A program made the translations under genes and the position numbers. The notes under the pieces are model-generated. The model worked only from the letters and a program-made list of their open reading frames with translations, did not search any database and had not been told where the DNA came from. Below, in pieces: positions 22,576 through 34,306 of a stretch of DNA of 64,000 bases (its first letter is position 1; every line of letters begins with the position of its first letter). The DNA comes from Cerrena zonata (Eukaryota > Basidiomycota > Agaricomycetes > Polyporales > Cerrenaceae): NCBI GenBank assembly GCA_038087015.1, contig JASBNA010000065.1, positions 175,182 through 239,181 of the forward strand. Reading direction: 5' to 3'.

Positions 22576-23760
22576 AATCATTTACAGCAGTAACTAGTTT
22601 GCATAACTACGTGGAATTCGATCAAGTTTTTTTCCCTTTCCTCCGTTCTGACAGTTGTCACTGATCGTCACATATGGTGCGTTTGTGACCGATGATTCAA
22701 TGGTGTGTGCAACTCTGAGCTCGTTACGCTCTATCTATGGCTCATTCACGGTTTTGATCATGATTCCATGAGAGGTTGAGATGGGTTCTCTGCAGGATGC
22801 GGGATAACACCGCTTGAGAGACAGAGACAACCACATGTTGTATTGTCAATAGATACTTAGTATGTACAGCATGTTTTTGAGACAAGCCTAATGGAGCAAT
22901 GAGCTCCCCTTGCTATCATAGTCTTCCCATCTTGGTAACAATGCATTAATTAAGGCATTCCAACATTGTGTGGACCCTTATTGAACTCGGCCCTCATTGT
23001 ATACGTATACGTAGTACAGTAAGCCTCAGAGTCGTAGATACTGCGACTTCCATTCTAGGCTATGTCAGATGCTTGTCACTAATTGGCTGACATAAGCAAG
23101 TGCAGAGAAAGAAAAAACTTTATTGAATTTCACGTAGTTATGCAAACTGCTGTAAAGCTGGGAACCTGTTACTTCCGAGTCCCTTATGTATTATGTAATC
23201 ACACAAGTTGCCTCTTTAGGAAGTACTCCCAAGTCGAGATTTGGGTGGTGAATTTCAATGGCCACATTGGCTCAAATTGGCTCAAAAAAGCACTATTATA
23301 TTACCTATGTACTAGTAGGCTTGATATACACAGTAATTGAGCTCTAAGAGTAAGAGGAAATACCTGAAAAGGTGAAGAAATGAGTGACATCCATAGGGCG
23401 GCAGTGTCAAATTACAGCCACTGTTAGCCGAAAAGGACTGTGAATCGCACCATTAGGACTGCGAATCTTCCGGTATGAAGGGGTTTTGAACGGGCGTAAC
23501 TTTGGCAGGACTCTCAGCCAACTTTACGTACGAAACATTCCGCATCTGGTAGATTTACAGTCTCGCGCGCCCGTTCCCTCACGGCATCTTAACGGCTTTA
23601 TAGTCCCAGTTACCTGCCGTCTATCCTGCCGTTCCTCAGCTTTCATGTCTTTTCGTAACCTTTCACATCCCGCTAATAGCTTATTTCACTTACTTTCTTT
23701 CTAGGTGAGTTTCCCGATATGGTAATTATATTATATTTTCACTTAATTATTGTGGACGGT
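22576..23760. other. Unassigned region, no gene recognised
   Basis: No frame with recognisable motifs and no strong repeat structure seen. A short open stretch at 23,486-23,704 has no family resemblance. Confidence 0.4.
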
Positions 23761-23801
23761 GGGACTGCAAATGTCTCACCAAAGGGACTCGGACTCGGAA
23801 T

Positions 23802-24085
23802 CTTCAGGTCGAAGACAGATGCGGAGGAGCAGAGATGGGAATATGTTTTTAGTTTTTGCTTATCTATATACTTTCTTGCTTATGCAGTGATGTGACGGAG
23901 GTTCTGTCGCAGACAGAACTGGAGGAACATTCACAACATGTTTTTTTGGTTCATATCCTATTACATATTTTTTCACACCCAATTGAGATGGGCCAGTATT
24001 TATCCACTTGTACTTTGTTAAACTTTGGTATATTGCAAGGTATCGGAATTGTGCGACTTGTCGCTGCTTTAACTAGTAGAAACAA
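23802..24085 (+). repeat. Hairpin-bearing repeat H, copy with two hairpins
   Basis: Contains a damaged type-A hairpin (23,802-23,830) and a type-B hairpin (23,892-23,928). These are followed by the family end GGTATCGGAATTGTGCGACT, a GCGACttGTCGC dyad, and TGCTTTAACTAG. The segment from about 23,810 to 24,080 is the reverse complement of 60,047-60,320 with substitutions and a short insertion. No coding function. Confidence 0.75.
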
Positions 24086-25880
24086 CTGCAATCGCAAAAC
24101 GAGTGCAACCGGACACGGCAAAGCATGACCAATCACATTATTTCGTCTCTGCTCAAAGCAGACAACCTGAGAATACAAACACATAGAGTGATGGCCTCAG
24201 ACTCGGACGCTATGAAGCATGATTAGAGGCAGAGAGCGCCGTCTATGTGCACATGTTCTCAGGGCGTCCGAGCCAGTGGAAGCCACCTAGACTTGTTTCT
24301 CCCCGCTCACCCACTCAGTGGGAGAAACAACCTCACGGCTTCCAACTAGCGCATTCTTTCCTTTTTCTTTACCCACCCTCCACTTTCCCCACATTATCAG
24401 CCAAAGTCCCAGGGACAGAGGGTACGCCACATCTGATTCACTCATGCATCTGGCACCCCTATTCGGATCCTTTTTTCCTATTCCAGAAGCCATACAAATC
24501 TGGAAAGTCGCATCAAGTTAAGCAAGCTGAGGATCGTAGACAAGTAGTAATGGTGGTCAGACATTCTTATTCTACTTATTTCTGTTTCCACCCCCAAACC
24601 CCCATACAACCCCTGACACCCCCTCCACCGAAAGCCGGCTGAGAGACAGCACCCCGACCACTTCTTCCTCGTGCAGTCGGCGGTGTATACCGATACTACA
24701 ACTTTTCGGCACGGCAGGTAGGTAGGTAGGTATATTCCGGACTAAGTCCCTAAAAGAAACGCCGGTTGCCTGTACTACATACATGCAAGGGACATGTACC
24801 ATACAGAGCAACTACGAACTCCAGTGCTTCCAATCTCATCGCACCAAGTACTTGTGCTCGTATGACTCGATCCTACACCACAGACGCAGCCGCGAAGATC
24901 AAAGATGTACCTATATATAAATTCACGGAGGAGTATACATCGGGACACTTCATAAATGCTGGGAATATGGTAAGCGAATCGCGCGAGAAGTGGAGTGGCT
25001 GATCTGTTTGCTACAATTTCCTGGAGCTTCGTGATGCTAGAGACTACCGTCCTCCTCCGAAGGGTTAGGGCCAGATAGAACATCATATGGAGAAATTCTA
25101 TTCTAGCATTTACCCATATGAAACAGTCGAAGAAAGGAGGTGGCATTGTGAGCACATCTAGTGAGACCAGATTGAGACAGCAATGCATGTCTTTACTTCC
25201 AGAGGAGCGAGGTAGGTATGTAAACGAGTAGAAGAGAAGAGGATGAGAGTGGGCGTCGCTGCCGTTGTCGTGGAGCCTCCATTACTGACATAAGCTGACA
25301 TCAGTAGTAAAATGAAGCTCCATCCAAGTTGATAGGAGGGTGTGAGCGAGGGGCAAGTACGTATAGGGGGTTTGGAAGGCATAGGGGAGGCTTCGGGGCA
25401 TTGAGAGAAAGATGGGGTCGGTAGATAGCCAAAGTCTGAAGAGCCGACTTGAGAAACTGAAGTGGGGCTCCTGTCAAATAAGAGTCGAATCAGAGTCGGT
25501 GTAAGATGCCAGTAACAGTATAACGCCCTTCCCGGGGGGGGGGGGGGGAGAGAGGGTATCATCGACAGTAGGTGTCGTGAGTCCACGGTGAGTGGTTGAT
25601 GGGATGATAGAGATATGCCAATCTGACAGAAAGCCAATCTACCGTAGTCTAAATCTCAACTTTAATAATAATATATCTTACAACAAGACGAGGTGTTCCA
25701 GCCATTGGGGGGTGGTGACGAGATTGTGATGATTCTTCGCACGGCGTATCCGGTATTCCACAGAAGCAAAAACATTCCAAGAAAGTCAGTACTACTACAA
25801 ACACATACCCAACTCTAAAATTATATACTTGTCAACGGTCGTCTGATTACATCAATCTATGGCCAATCGTGCTGTTTTAC
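24086..25880. other. Unassigned region with simple repeats
   Basis: Open frames at 24,247-24,642 (+), 24,775-25,188 (-) and 25,158-25,637 (-) show no family motif and have the composition of chance ORFs. A GGTA tetranucleotide run lies at about 24,716-24,732 and a G14 run at 25,534-25,547. A short exon-like frame at 24,862-24,970 (MTRSYTTDAAAKIKDVPIYK) ending before GTAAGC could be a gene remnant, not identified. Confidence 0.4.
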
Positions 25881-25881
25881 A

Positions 25882-26869
25882 ATGTGTTGAAGTGGTGTGT
25901 CGCAGGGTGTCAGGTTCAACATCACCTTTTGGTCATATGGTTGTAGTGCTGGCTGGCGACTTCCGGCAGACATGCCCTGTCATACGGGGTTGTACGAAAC
26001 AACAGATTGTGGATGCTTCCATCAAATAGTCGCCTTTGTAGCCTCTGCTCACCATCCTTCGCTTGGAAAGACCTATTCGCAACGCCGAAGATGCTGAGTT
26101 CAGTTCAGTCATCGACGAAATTGGTGATGGCGCCAGTCCTACCGTTTCACTTGAGATGCTTGCATCTACGGTCTCTGCAGAAGCTCTCATTGATTTCGTA
26201 CTTCCCCACGTCCTCCTCTATCCTCACCTGTCTGTAGACCGTGCAATTCTTGCGCCAACTAATAGACAAATTGATGAGTACAATGTTGGGGACATTCGAA
26301 GGGTGCACGGTTCCCAGCGTACTTACCTCGCTGCCGATAGCATCAAAGAGGTCGACGATGCTAACGTTGAGTCTCCTGAGTCCATGCTCGACTATGCTGT
26401 ACGCCGAACAATACCTGGTTTCCCACCGCTGACATTAATTATGAAGACCAACGGTGTATACCGATTACTTCGCAACTTTTCCCTTGATCGAGGACTAGTT
26501 AAGAATGCACGAGCAGTCGTCGTCAGCATGGTTGATCGTCTGATAACTGTGCGTTTAATTGACAACAACTCAGGGATAGCAGATGAAGATATACTCATAC
26601 CTCGCATTTCTTTCACGGGAACCCTCCCATCTGGTCATACCCTCCTACGCCGCCAGTTCCCATTAGCTCCGGTTTATGCAACCACCTCTAATAGCTGCCA
26701 AGGACTTTCTTATGAAAGTGTCGGTGTGGATCTCATGCAGCCTGTTTTCGAGCATGGACAGCTGTACTCTGCATGCTCTCGAATTAGACACCGTTCTCAT
26801 GCTATGGTTCAGCTACCCGATAACCACATCACTACAGATAATGTCACTTACCTCGACATTTTAATTTAA
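25882..26869 (+). pseudogene. Helitron helicase (Pif1-like), C-terminal part
   Basis: Plus strand. The first piece (about 25,860-26,025) carries VLAGDFRQTCPVIRG, the helicase motif around the GDxxQ box of Pif1/Helitron helicases. After a stop and frame change near 26,025 the main frame (26,063-26,869) carries RLERPIRNAED, ILAPTNRQIDEYN, a Phe/Pro-rich IPRISFTGTLPSG segment, RRQFPLAPVYATTSNSCQG and a final ACSRIRHR motif. Motif I (Walker A) and the Rep nuclease region are absent, so the element is 5'-truncated. Helitrons are rolling-circle transposons. Typical 3' hairpin plus CTRR ends were not found with confidence downstream. Confidence 0.8.
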
Positions 26870-27406
26870 TGTACTCCTGTAGACACTACATCCGTATTCT
26901 GTTCGTAATATCTCGCATCAAGCATCCATCCCGCTCAGCAGTGTGAGTGGTGTAAGTTATAACAGGTGACGTTGTTAGTTCCTAAACAAACCTGCCAGAT
27001 ATGAAATATCTACTTCAAGTTACCTATGTCTTATACCAGCCAACGTGTGCAGGTGTGATCAGCATTTGACATTTCATCACAGTTATAATGCAATCTGTGC
27101 GACGTTTCGTCCTCTGCTGGTTAACGCTACCGAGAGAGTGTACAGTTGGCTCAGGCGCTCAGAATCTTTGTTTGATATGGGAAATGTTGCCGACTACATC
27201 CCATGAGCATCGTGTGTAGACCTTTGCACTATTGATCGTCGCGATGCGTGGGCATCTACTGTACTTATACTTCACCTTCTACGTCGGAGCGAAGCGATGA
27301 CGACTCTTGTAAATGGTAAAATTATCTTGCCATTGTTATCTGGTTGACTTTCGTCCCCATCAACCTGATGATATACCTTAAATTCATCATCTGAAGATAA
27401 ACACTC
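26870..27406. other. Unassigned region downstream of Helitron relic
   Basis: No gene seen. Presumably 3' part of the Helitron or unrelated intergenic sequence. Confidence 0.4.
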
Positions 27407-28300
27407 TCAATAATTGACATTATCCTCCAGCATGTCTGCGTCGGCTTGAGTGACAACCGGAGGTGACGATGGAGAGTTACTAGCAGGCGGAGGGGAATAT
27501 ACCGCAGCGAGAATATCCATTAGGATCCCAGATGGATGAGCCGGCTTGAATTTCTTGTTTGTTGATGGTCTGATATGGTGAGTGAGCGAGTGTATTGTTT
27601 TAGACGCAATGTAACTGCACATACCCGTGCTAAGGTCCACAAGTACATACGCCTACGGCGAAGTGGTTCGATCAGTAGTATGTGTGATAAGCAAACAAGA
27701 CGTGAGGGGAAGCGCTTACTACTAGTAGTACTCAAGGCTCTGTACCTTCCGCTTCGAACTCTGAGGCTTTGAGTATATGTCTACATTACTATGATGCTAC
27801 TAGAAGAACTATTTTATAACTGTGCCAACGACTTGGAGGACTGCCGAAGCAATGCTCAGGGTAGCAGACTAGAGTCTACATCTGCTTGAGTGAGCTTAGG
27901 TAACTTCATACGTTTACCGCCCTTAGAAGGAGCCAATACTGGAATCCCTGTATCATTTATAGGAGCTTCATTTCGACCGCTAGTATGCTCCAGTGACATG
28001 GGGTCACTAGATGGTGCAACGATCTGACTAGGTGCAACGGCTTGCCCTCGCTTTCTACCTACTCTATTGCCATTCGGAAGCTCAGAGAGCTGCTCTTGTA
28101 GTATAAGTGACCATACAGTCTCAGAACTCTTGGTTTCATGTTGATTGCATCGTGTAACCTGCGACCGAGCGATTTGTTGAGCAAAGTTAGCCTGCCTTTG
28201 AATCAGAGATGTACGCTCATCCTCAATCCTCTTGTTGTCGGTAGCAACTCGAGCGGGTGTTCGCTGACTTCATTGTCCGTCAAAAAGGACCTGGACAGGG
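27407..28300 (-). CDS. Hypothetical minus-strand gene, possibly fragmentary
   Basis: A frame from about 28,265 to 27,880 reads VATDNKRIEDERTSLIQRQ, ETVWSLILQEQLSELPNG, RVGRKRGQAVAPSQIVAPS and KRMKLPKLTQADVDSSLLP: charged, Pro/Ser-rich and low complexity, with a possible coiled coil at the start. A second frame at 27,640-27,407 ends in a Pro/Ser-rich segment with a similar TQADADMLEDNVNY tail. The TQAD(V/A)D element appears in both, suggesting an internal duplication or two exons of related sequence. No known domain and no clear start. It may be a transposon accessory protein relic. Confidence 0.3.
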
Positions 28301-28655
28301 TGCTGGTCGGCGTTATTCGCACGAGTAGTAGGGGGACTGCATGTCACATTGGATACGTTCATGATGATGATGATGGAAGACATGAGAGAAGAATGAGCTT
28401 GCGCAAATATGAAGGTAAATGGTATGCGAGCAATAGTGGTGGTAGCTTGGGGAGAGTGACTGGCTGCTGCGTCCTAGGTGTGAACGATATGTTATATATA
28501 GCAGAGTCCTGACCATCGCCTTAATATCCTAGCTTCCAAGGTTTTCGGGCGTGGTCACAGCTGACAACGAACAGAGGGGAACGAGAACGAGAGGAGCGGC
28601 GGCGCGAAAGAGAGAGCGAGCGAGGAGCGAGCGAAACGAGACAAGACAAGACGGA

Positions 28656-28780
28656 TCTGGGTTCACGGACGCGAAGTGAAAGCGGACGTGATAGTATTGG
28701 TTAGTTGAGCATAGGTACAACTAAGTAAAGATGTAAATACCTGGGTTCACGGACGCGATAGTGAAAGCGGACGTGAACCC
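28656..28780. repeat. Short direct repeat with terminal dyad
   Basis: CTGGGTTCACGGACGCG occurs at 28,656 and again at 28,741, each followed by AGTGAAAGCGGACGTGA. The second copy also forms GGGTTCACG...CGTGAACCC, a dyad of nine base pairs. Non-coding. Confidence 0.7.
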
Positions 28781-28993
28781 GTAACTATGAAAATGATCAA
28801 AGTACAACTACACGAGCGGTTACATAAGCAAGAATAACTACGCTACAGAAACAGTTGCCGTACGGTATGTATTAAGTATTAAACTACGGTGAGTACACTA
28901 TATTCTTTGTCAACAGCCACTATATTGGCTATACTGGCAACATGCCCAAAACTCTGGCATCCTTCCATCCCTAATATTTCCCACTGACAAGAT

Positions 28994-29995
28994 ATGTCTC
29001 CGCGTCGCAAGAAATTCAACTTCCGAGCTTTTCCTTGCCCCGGACTACCAAAAGTCGCCTAGAGTCTCCATAAAGCTGACACAACATATCAATGCAAAGC
29101 ACCGCATCCGGCGCGAGCATCACACTATCCCGTAATATAAGTCTAGGGCTGGTGCCGACTTATCGTAAGACTTTCAAGATGCTTTTGGTACTCCACAACT
29201 TGGGAATCCCGCTCGCGATCCTAGCCCTGACGATTCCGGTGATGATGGCCTCAAGGATTATATCCAAATCATTCACCCCGCTATCCATGATACGTCTTCC
29301 TCTCTAGCTTACGTATACTTATTACTCAACATGTCTTCGTCTATCCTAGGTCATCCTTGTTCAGCGGATGGTACCTTTGTACCACCCGGTACCCTACCTC
29401 TACCTCGTTCAGCTCAAAGCTCCATCGACTGGACGCCGAGCGATAATCGCCTTGAATTTGTGGCAGCTGACTGTCTGTTTTGCGATACTCAGTCGCTCTC
29501 TGAAACCTAAATCAAACAGCTCCTTGAAATATGGGCTGCATTTCTTTTTCTCACAGCCAATGGCGATGTCGAGAATTCTGTACCGTCTTTCGGCTTGGCT
29601 CAGGAGATACATGAGGTCAGTGATATGACCCCTCTCGGGGATGCATCGTGGCAATCCTTCGCTATGTCACAACCCGGGCCTCGACCCGAGACCAACATCT
29701 CATCAAGCCATCTTGGAGAATCTACTTTGGAGTCCTATTTTCAACAATGAGTGTGAGGTTGGTACTACGGCTGTGTTTACGTCTCTACATGTGTTGAGGA
29801 TAGCTTCCGTAGAGTAGAGGTTGCTCGCATTCGACTTTTCTTTAGGTTCTTTGTTGACAAGCAAGTTCACGAGTGTGTGCTAGTTGGCCGGTTCTTGCGC
29901 CATGGCAATGAACCTGATGATAAATCACCACCCCCGGCTTCAATGCAGATGGCTCTTGCTTCCACCTTGTTGAATTCACTTCAGAAATATTAATA
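28994..29995 (+). pseudogene. Plavaka/KDZ-type transposase, internally deleted
   Basis: Plus-strand pieces in the order of basidiomycete Plavaka proteins: an N-terminus MSPRRKKFNFRAFPCPGLP (28,994), SPDDSGDDGLKDYIQIIHP, an intron, then GHPCSADGTFVPPGTLPLP, DWTPSDNRLEF, LLEIWAAFLF and TPLGDASWQSFAMSQPGPRP (to about 29,690). About 60 bases later comes VARIRLFFRFF...HECVLVGRFLRHGNEPDD, which belongs near the normal C-terminus. The catalytic core between them is missing, and in-frame stops occur. This is an internally deleted, non-autonomous derivative of a cut-and-paste (CACTA-like) transposon. Confidence 0.75.
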
Positions 29996-30949
29996 GGTAT
30001 ATTGATTACCATGTATTTGAAACAATATATTAGCAAGATCATTGTAATTTATCTTTATGTACTTTGGGCTCTGGTCTGGGTAATTCTGGGTGAACTCCTG
30101 CCTCTGCTCTTTACGACTGGACAACTGCAGTGTAGCCTGTACGAGACCGGCGTAGCCGGTCCCCATCAAGACTATATTGGGGAGCCGCGAGAAAGGGCTA
30201 CAGGTACAAATACAAGTACAGTTACAGTAGAAGATAATTGTAGGAAGAAATCAGATGTGCATACAATAGGGATTGTAAAATATAAGTGGTTCAAAGGAGG
30301 AGATCAAAAACTATAAAACAGTGAATAAGAGATATAAATACAAAGGGAGAGGTGCGCGGGTAGACGAAGATTATAGATTTTAGATGATATTGTAATAAAC
30401 AAAAATGCTCTTAGAGTCGGAAAGCGAGCGTTCGTGTCAGTGTCAACATTGAAGCCCAACACGAGAGGGGATACATACCTGGAGTCGGAAAGGGAGGGTT
30501 GCTCGTCAATGAGTCCGACTCTAGCTATAAATCGGGGAGCAGAGCTCCGGCCGTTGGCAGCTGAGAGGCTACATACTTCCCCCTATCGAGCCTCTGCTAG
30601 GGGGTCGCTAGCACTCAATAGGAGGTGTAGTCAATTGCGGACGAGTGAAGTGAGCGTGAGCAGGGAAGTGGGAAAGGCTGTGTCGAGTCTTTTGTGCAAA
30701 GGCCTACGAAATTGCTCCCTACCCCTGGAATCCGCAATTACTCCGAGGACAACTTGAAGTTGTGCTTCCGATCAAAGATACCAAAGAGCGCCGAAAGGAC
30801 ACTAAAGTCCAAAAATGGTGATATTATGATGCCAGACTCACACGCGGCCGCAGGATAAGTAACAAGTTGGGTCAGGTTCGTAAGTTCGTGTCCTTTCCCG
30901 TACACGTACTCTCACTCTGCACTCAGTAGTCATACCTCGTACATCGATC
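29996..30949. other. Unassigned region upstream of ATP-grasp-like gene 1
   Basis: Contains an A/T-rich stretch and short repeats (TACAAGTACAGTTACAG near 30,200; GAGTCGGAAA(A/G)(C/G)G(A/G)G near 30,415 and 30,482). An open frame at 30,434-30,757 has no recognisable family. The last 70 bases (C/T-rich, CACTCTGCACTCAG) are the likely core promoter of the gene starting at 30,950. Confidence 0.35.
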
Positions 30950-32576
30950 ATGTCTTCTCAGAGGATTACTACTATATCTCTTGACGCTACTGACTCCTCT
31001 TTGTCGGAATTGCAGTGCAACCTCCCCACCAGAATGGTCCGGATCGCTCGTAAAACGTTGGCACCACCTCGTTCAGTCTCACATATCAGCGAGGTATGCA
31101 CTTACTGTTACCACTTTGGATCTCACATATCACTTATTGACACACTCAGGATGGGGATGTGCATAAGGTCTGTGGCAATGAGACCATGTATAATCTGTTT
31201 AAGTCTATATTTCAGGCTCAGGTCAAACCCTCAAATAATGTTCTTTACATCCCAGACCCCAATCTCAGATGCAGTATGGGTGTCAACATAGGGAGTAGCA
31301 TCTTTTATACGCGAGCTACAATAACTATCCCCGAGTTTCATTTGATCTCCCCTGCCAAAGAGCACTATGAGCTGCTAGGAGAGGAAAGGTTAGGATGTGT
31401 TACACTTTACATAGACAAATGGGCATGTGTTTCAACCTAATGGTCTGAGCTGTATAACACTGATTATATATATCTAGCTCCTGTTGATCATAGTCCTTCA
31501 GCGCAAATTCGATTTCAAGATCAAAGTTACACCATGGACAGAGTTCTTCTCTTGGCTGATGACTGAAGGCTCTGTTGATAAACTAGGTATAGGACCATAT
31601 CTGTGTTCCGATACTATAGTCTTGGGCTGCATTGATTATAGTGCCGAATATGTGTAGCTATCACAGTTTCTTGACCAGTGGTAATAAGTATTGACACATT
31701 CTTATTCAGCACTGACACAAATGGTGTTACACTGGACAACTACCAGGAATTCGACGAAAAGATGGAGAAATTTGCGACTAATGTGCAATTCTGGCCTCCA
31801 ATCGATTCTGCAAAGAAGGGTGCAGCAAAGCTCACTCGTATTCAACTTTTTGACAAGATCGCCTTATCTGTCACTCATACCGATCGCCCGGTTAGTTGCC
31901 CATGGGATGGCCTTACCATTCCAGCAGGAAAGGTGTTAAAGCGCACACACAGTGCATATGGAACCCATGTCTACCTCCCTGATAGCCCACAACCCTCTGT
32001 CGAAACATTGCTTCAAGCTTGCTGTCTCCCAGGTAGACAGTGGGTTGTCCAAGATTGGGTGTCGACCCTACGCGACTTAGGAGAATACAAAGTGTATTTT
32101 GTCCAGCAAGAGATTGTATGGATGTCCCTTGCTAGGTTCAGCAAGGTAGATGGGGGCTGGTGTTCGAAATCAGTCAAGAATGAGACAAGAAGCCTGGAGG
32201 AGATTAGGTATGTCAAAGTTACGATTTGTACATATATATCATATCTAATTTTGTTCAATGCAGTGCAATGCTTCGTCAAGGGGTGATGGATACAGACTTC
32301 CTTTTCTCCGTGCCAAGTGCATATGAGCCAATTGATTGCATGCTAAGGGAGTTTGCGCAAGATACATTGTGTCACTTGGTCGAGGAGGATGAAGATGATG
32401 AGGGTTATTCTATTCTCTCTGAATGGTGTCGCATGGACATTGGGATCATCGAGAAGAATGGAGTATGCTCATACTTCATCAACGAGATTGAGACCAATGT
32501 AGGTCTTGGATTATTTGGGGATGGCATATTTGACGCTCTTTCTGATGCACTTGGAGAACTCTGGCTGGAGATGTAG
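30950..32576 (+). CDS. Predicted ATP-grasp-fold protein, paralogue 1
   Basis: Multi-exon gene with short introns (for example GTATGCAC...CTCAG at 31,094-31,150; GTATGTC...GCAG at 32,209-32,270). ATG 30,950 and stop 32,574-32,576. Conserved against the gene at 53,155-55,233: an N-terminal piece with YIPDPN, KVTPWTEFF, a CIDYSAEYV end, FWPPIDSAKKGAA, then KVLKRTHSAYGTHVYLPD (candidate ATP-binding Lys plus flexible loop), WVVQDWVSTLRDLGEYKVYF (beta-strand with acidic hinge residue), and near the C-terminus CRMDIGI and YFINEIE, arranged like the Mg-binding D...N-E residues of ATP-grasp enzymes. The fold is inferred from motif order. The substrate is unknown. Exons are open, so it looks functional. 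Earlier exons might exist upstream. Confidence 0.6.
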
Positions 32577-34264
32577 CATGTTTCTTGTTGGACTTCTACT
32601 CGTTAACTGTCTCCAGATGACATTTGTTTACCAACACCAATTCCTTGTACTACCATTCTGTGTATATAACCATGTATAAGTCAGAAGTAGGATTTTGTCT
32701 TACCAATTTGAAGTCATTGATATTGAACACATTAAAGTAATTCACGTCTAAAAGTGAGTTGTCTACATAGCTGTCACCAGATATAGTATATAGGTGCGAC
32801 TAAGACACTATATTGGCATTTTGGAGTAGGTACTTACTCAGGGTTCTCATACACCAACTTATGCCAAATCTGCTTATTAACAGTCACACATACAGCGATA
32901 ATGGTACGTAACGTGGTCCTGAGCGGGCGAGTGAGTAAGTGAGTGAGTAAGTAAGTGAGTGAGTGCATAATTTACACACACGAGTAATCCGAACGCTCGT
33001 GCCTCGACGGTCAAGTTTGAAAGAATACATGCATGACTACGATAGCTAATTGGATGGGCATAGACAGTACTACTAACAACCAGCCCTTTTGTTTCTTCCC
33101 ATCGGACATCATAACCTGTACAACCACTAGATCAAAAATCCGTAGGAAAAATATTCAAGCCGGTCTGTTGAGTATGAATGTATATGCTAGGGTCGCATTA
33201 GGAACTCTCCAGCAATCAAATATCAGTGTAATAAATGTTGCTAGCAGAGAAAAATATAACTTGGAAATACTCATGGTCCATGCAGTATCACGGTCACTGT
33301 GCTGACGAGTGAGGATTGTATTGAAATTAATGTCAGTATACGGCTCCCTTCGTAGCCTCTCAGCTGCTATATGATGTTCCCTTCCGAGCAGTCGAGTTGA
33401 GGCTCTGCCTGAATAGGAAAACATGTTTTCGCGGGGAATTTGTCGCTCTCTCCAGGAGGGTTGAGACGAAGTTGGAGAAGGGGCAATCTCACCGCAAGAT
33501 CGACTGTCCGTTTGAAACGGCCCAGGAGGGCACTTCCCACGTCGTATCATTTTAGCTACAGAGTCAGCGGTTGGCCCTTCTGCATACGAAAGCTCAATGG
33601 GTACAGGAAGCCGTCGAAGTGCATGCTTTAGGTCCGAGAGCCGTGAGACGTGACTGTCAGTTGCGAGTTAGATAGCCTCTTTTATGATAGCATGATACAT
33701 GTGTGTAGAACAAGCTTTTGCCTTATAACACACTGGAAAGGTCGCATGAAGTCATCTTCAAGATTGTCACGAGATTGACGAAAGACCTACAGCATTTTTG
33801 AGGTGTTTAACGATCTCATCAGTATGAATAGATTTCCAGCTCACATAGCAGCACTCCATAGATATGGGCTATACGGTGTCCCAGAACTATTTTCCGCGGT
33901 AGGTACCAAAAGTGAGTAAGTAATCACTTTACAACAAGACGACTGCTCATATCTCTTTCCATGGAGTGACCAAGGATTCCCCGTGCACCGTTAAAAATAA
34001 TCATTGCACGCAGCAATGTGTCTCTTGACATTCCGCATTGACGGTTATCCGAATGTTATGCGAAGCTATTTAGTTTTGACACAAGAGATCATGGTAATGT
34101 GACACCAGAACGTGTACAAACACCCGGTAGATGTGTAGCATTGTGTACTCAGGTATGGTTAAGTAAGTAGCGATAGTTGCTGGTACACCACGGAGGCACA
34201 AATAATGCTCACGACGTCGATCATGCTGGGCCAACCTCTCACAGGGTGAGACATATTTTAAACT

Positions 34265-34306
34265 TGACAATTGCCGCTGCGTGGCTCTTCGATTTCCCGA
34301 TTCGCT
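34265..34306 (+). repeat. Short dispersed repeat (CGACAATATGCC... family), diverged copy
   Basis: GACAATTGCCGCTGCGTGGC, then CTTCGATTTCCCGATTC, parallels the copies at 18,373 and 55,697. Downstream CATATGCCTCATAGGACTGA also parallels the 18,420 flank. Confidence 0.6.

Noticed and set aside
24247..24642. 131-codon plus-strand ORF
   Set aside because: Proline/serine-rich chance composition, no homologous motif, overlapping equal-length frames on both strands.
25158..25637. 159-codon minus-strand ORF
   Set aside because: It runs through a G14 tract and Ser/Pro-rich composition, with no start context or domain; judged chance.
26870..27400. Helitron 3' terminus
   Set aside because: I could not find a hairpin followed by CTRR at a plausible distance, so the boundary is left undefined.
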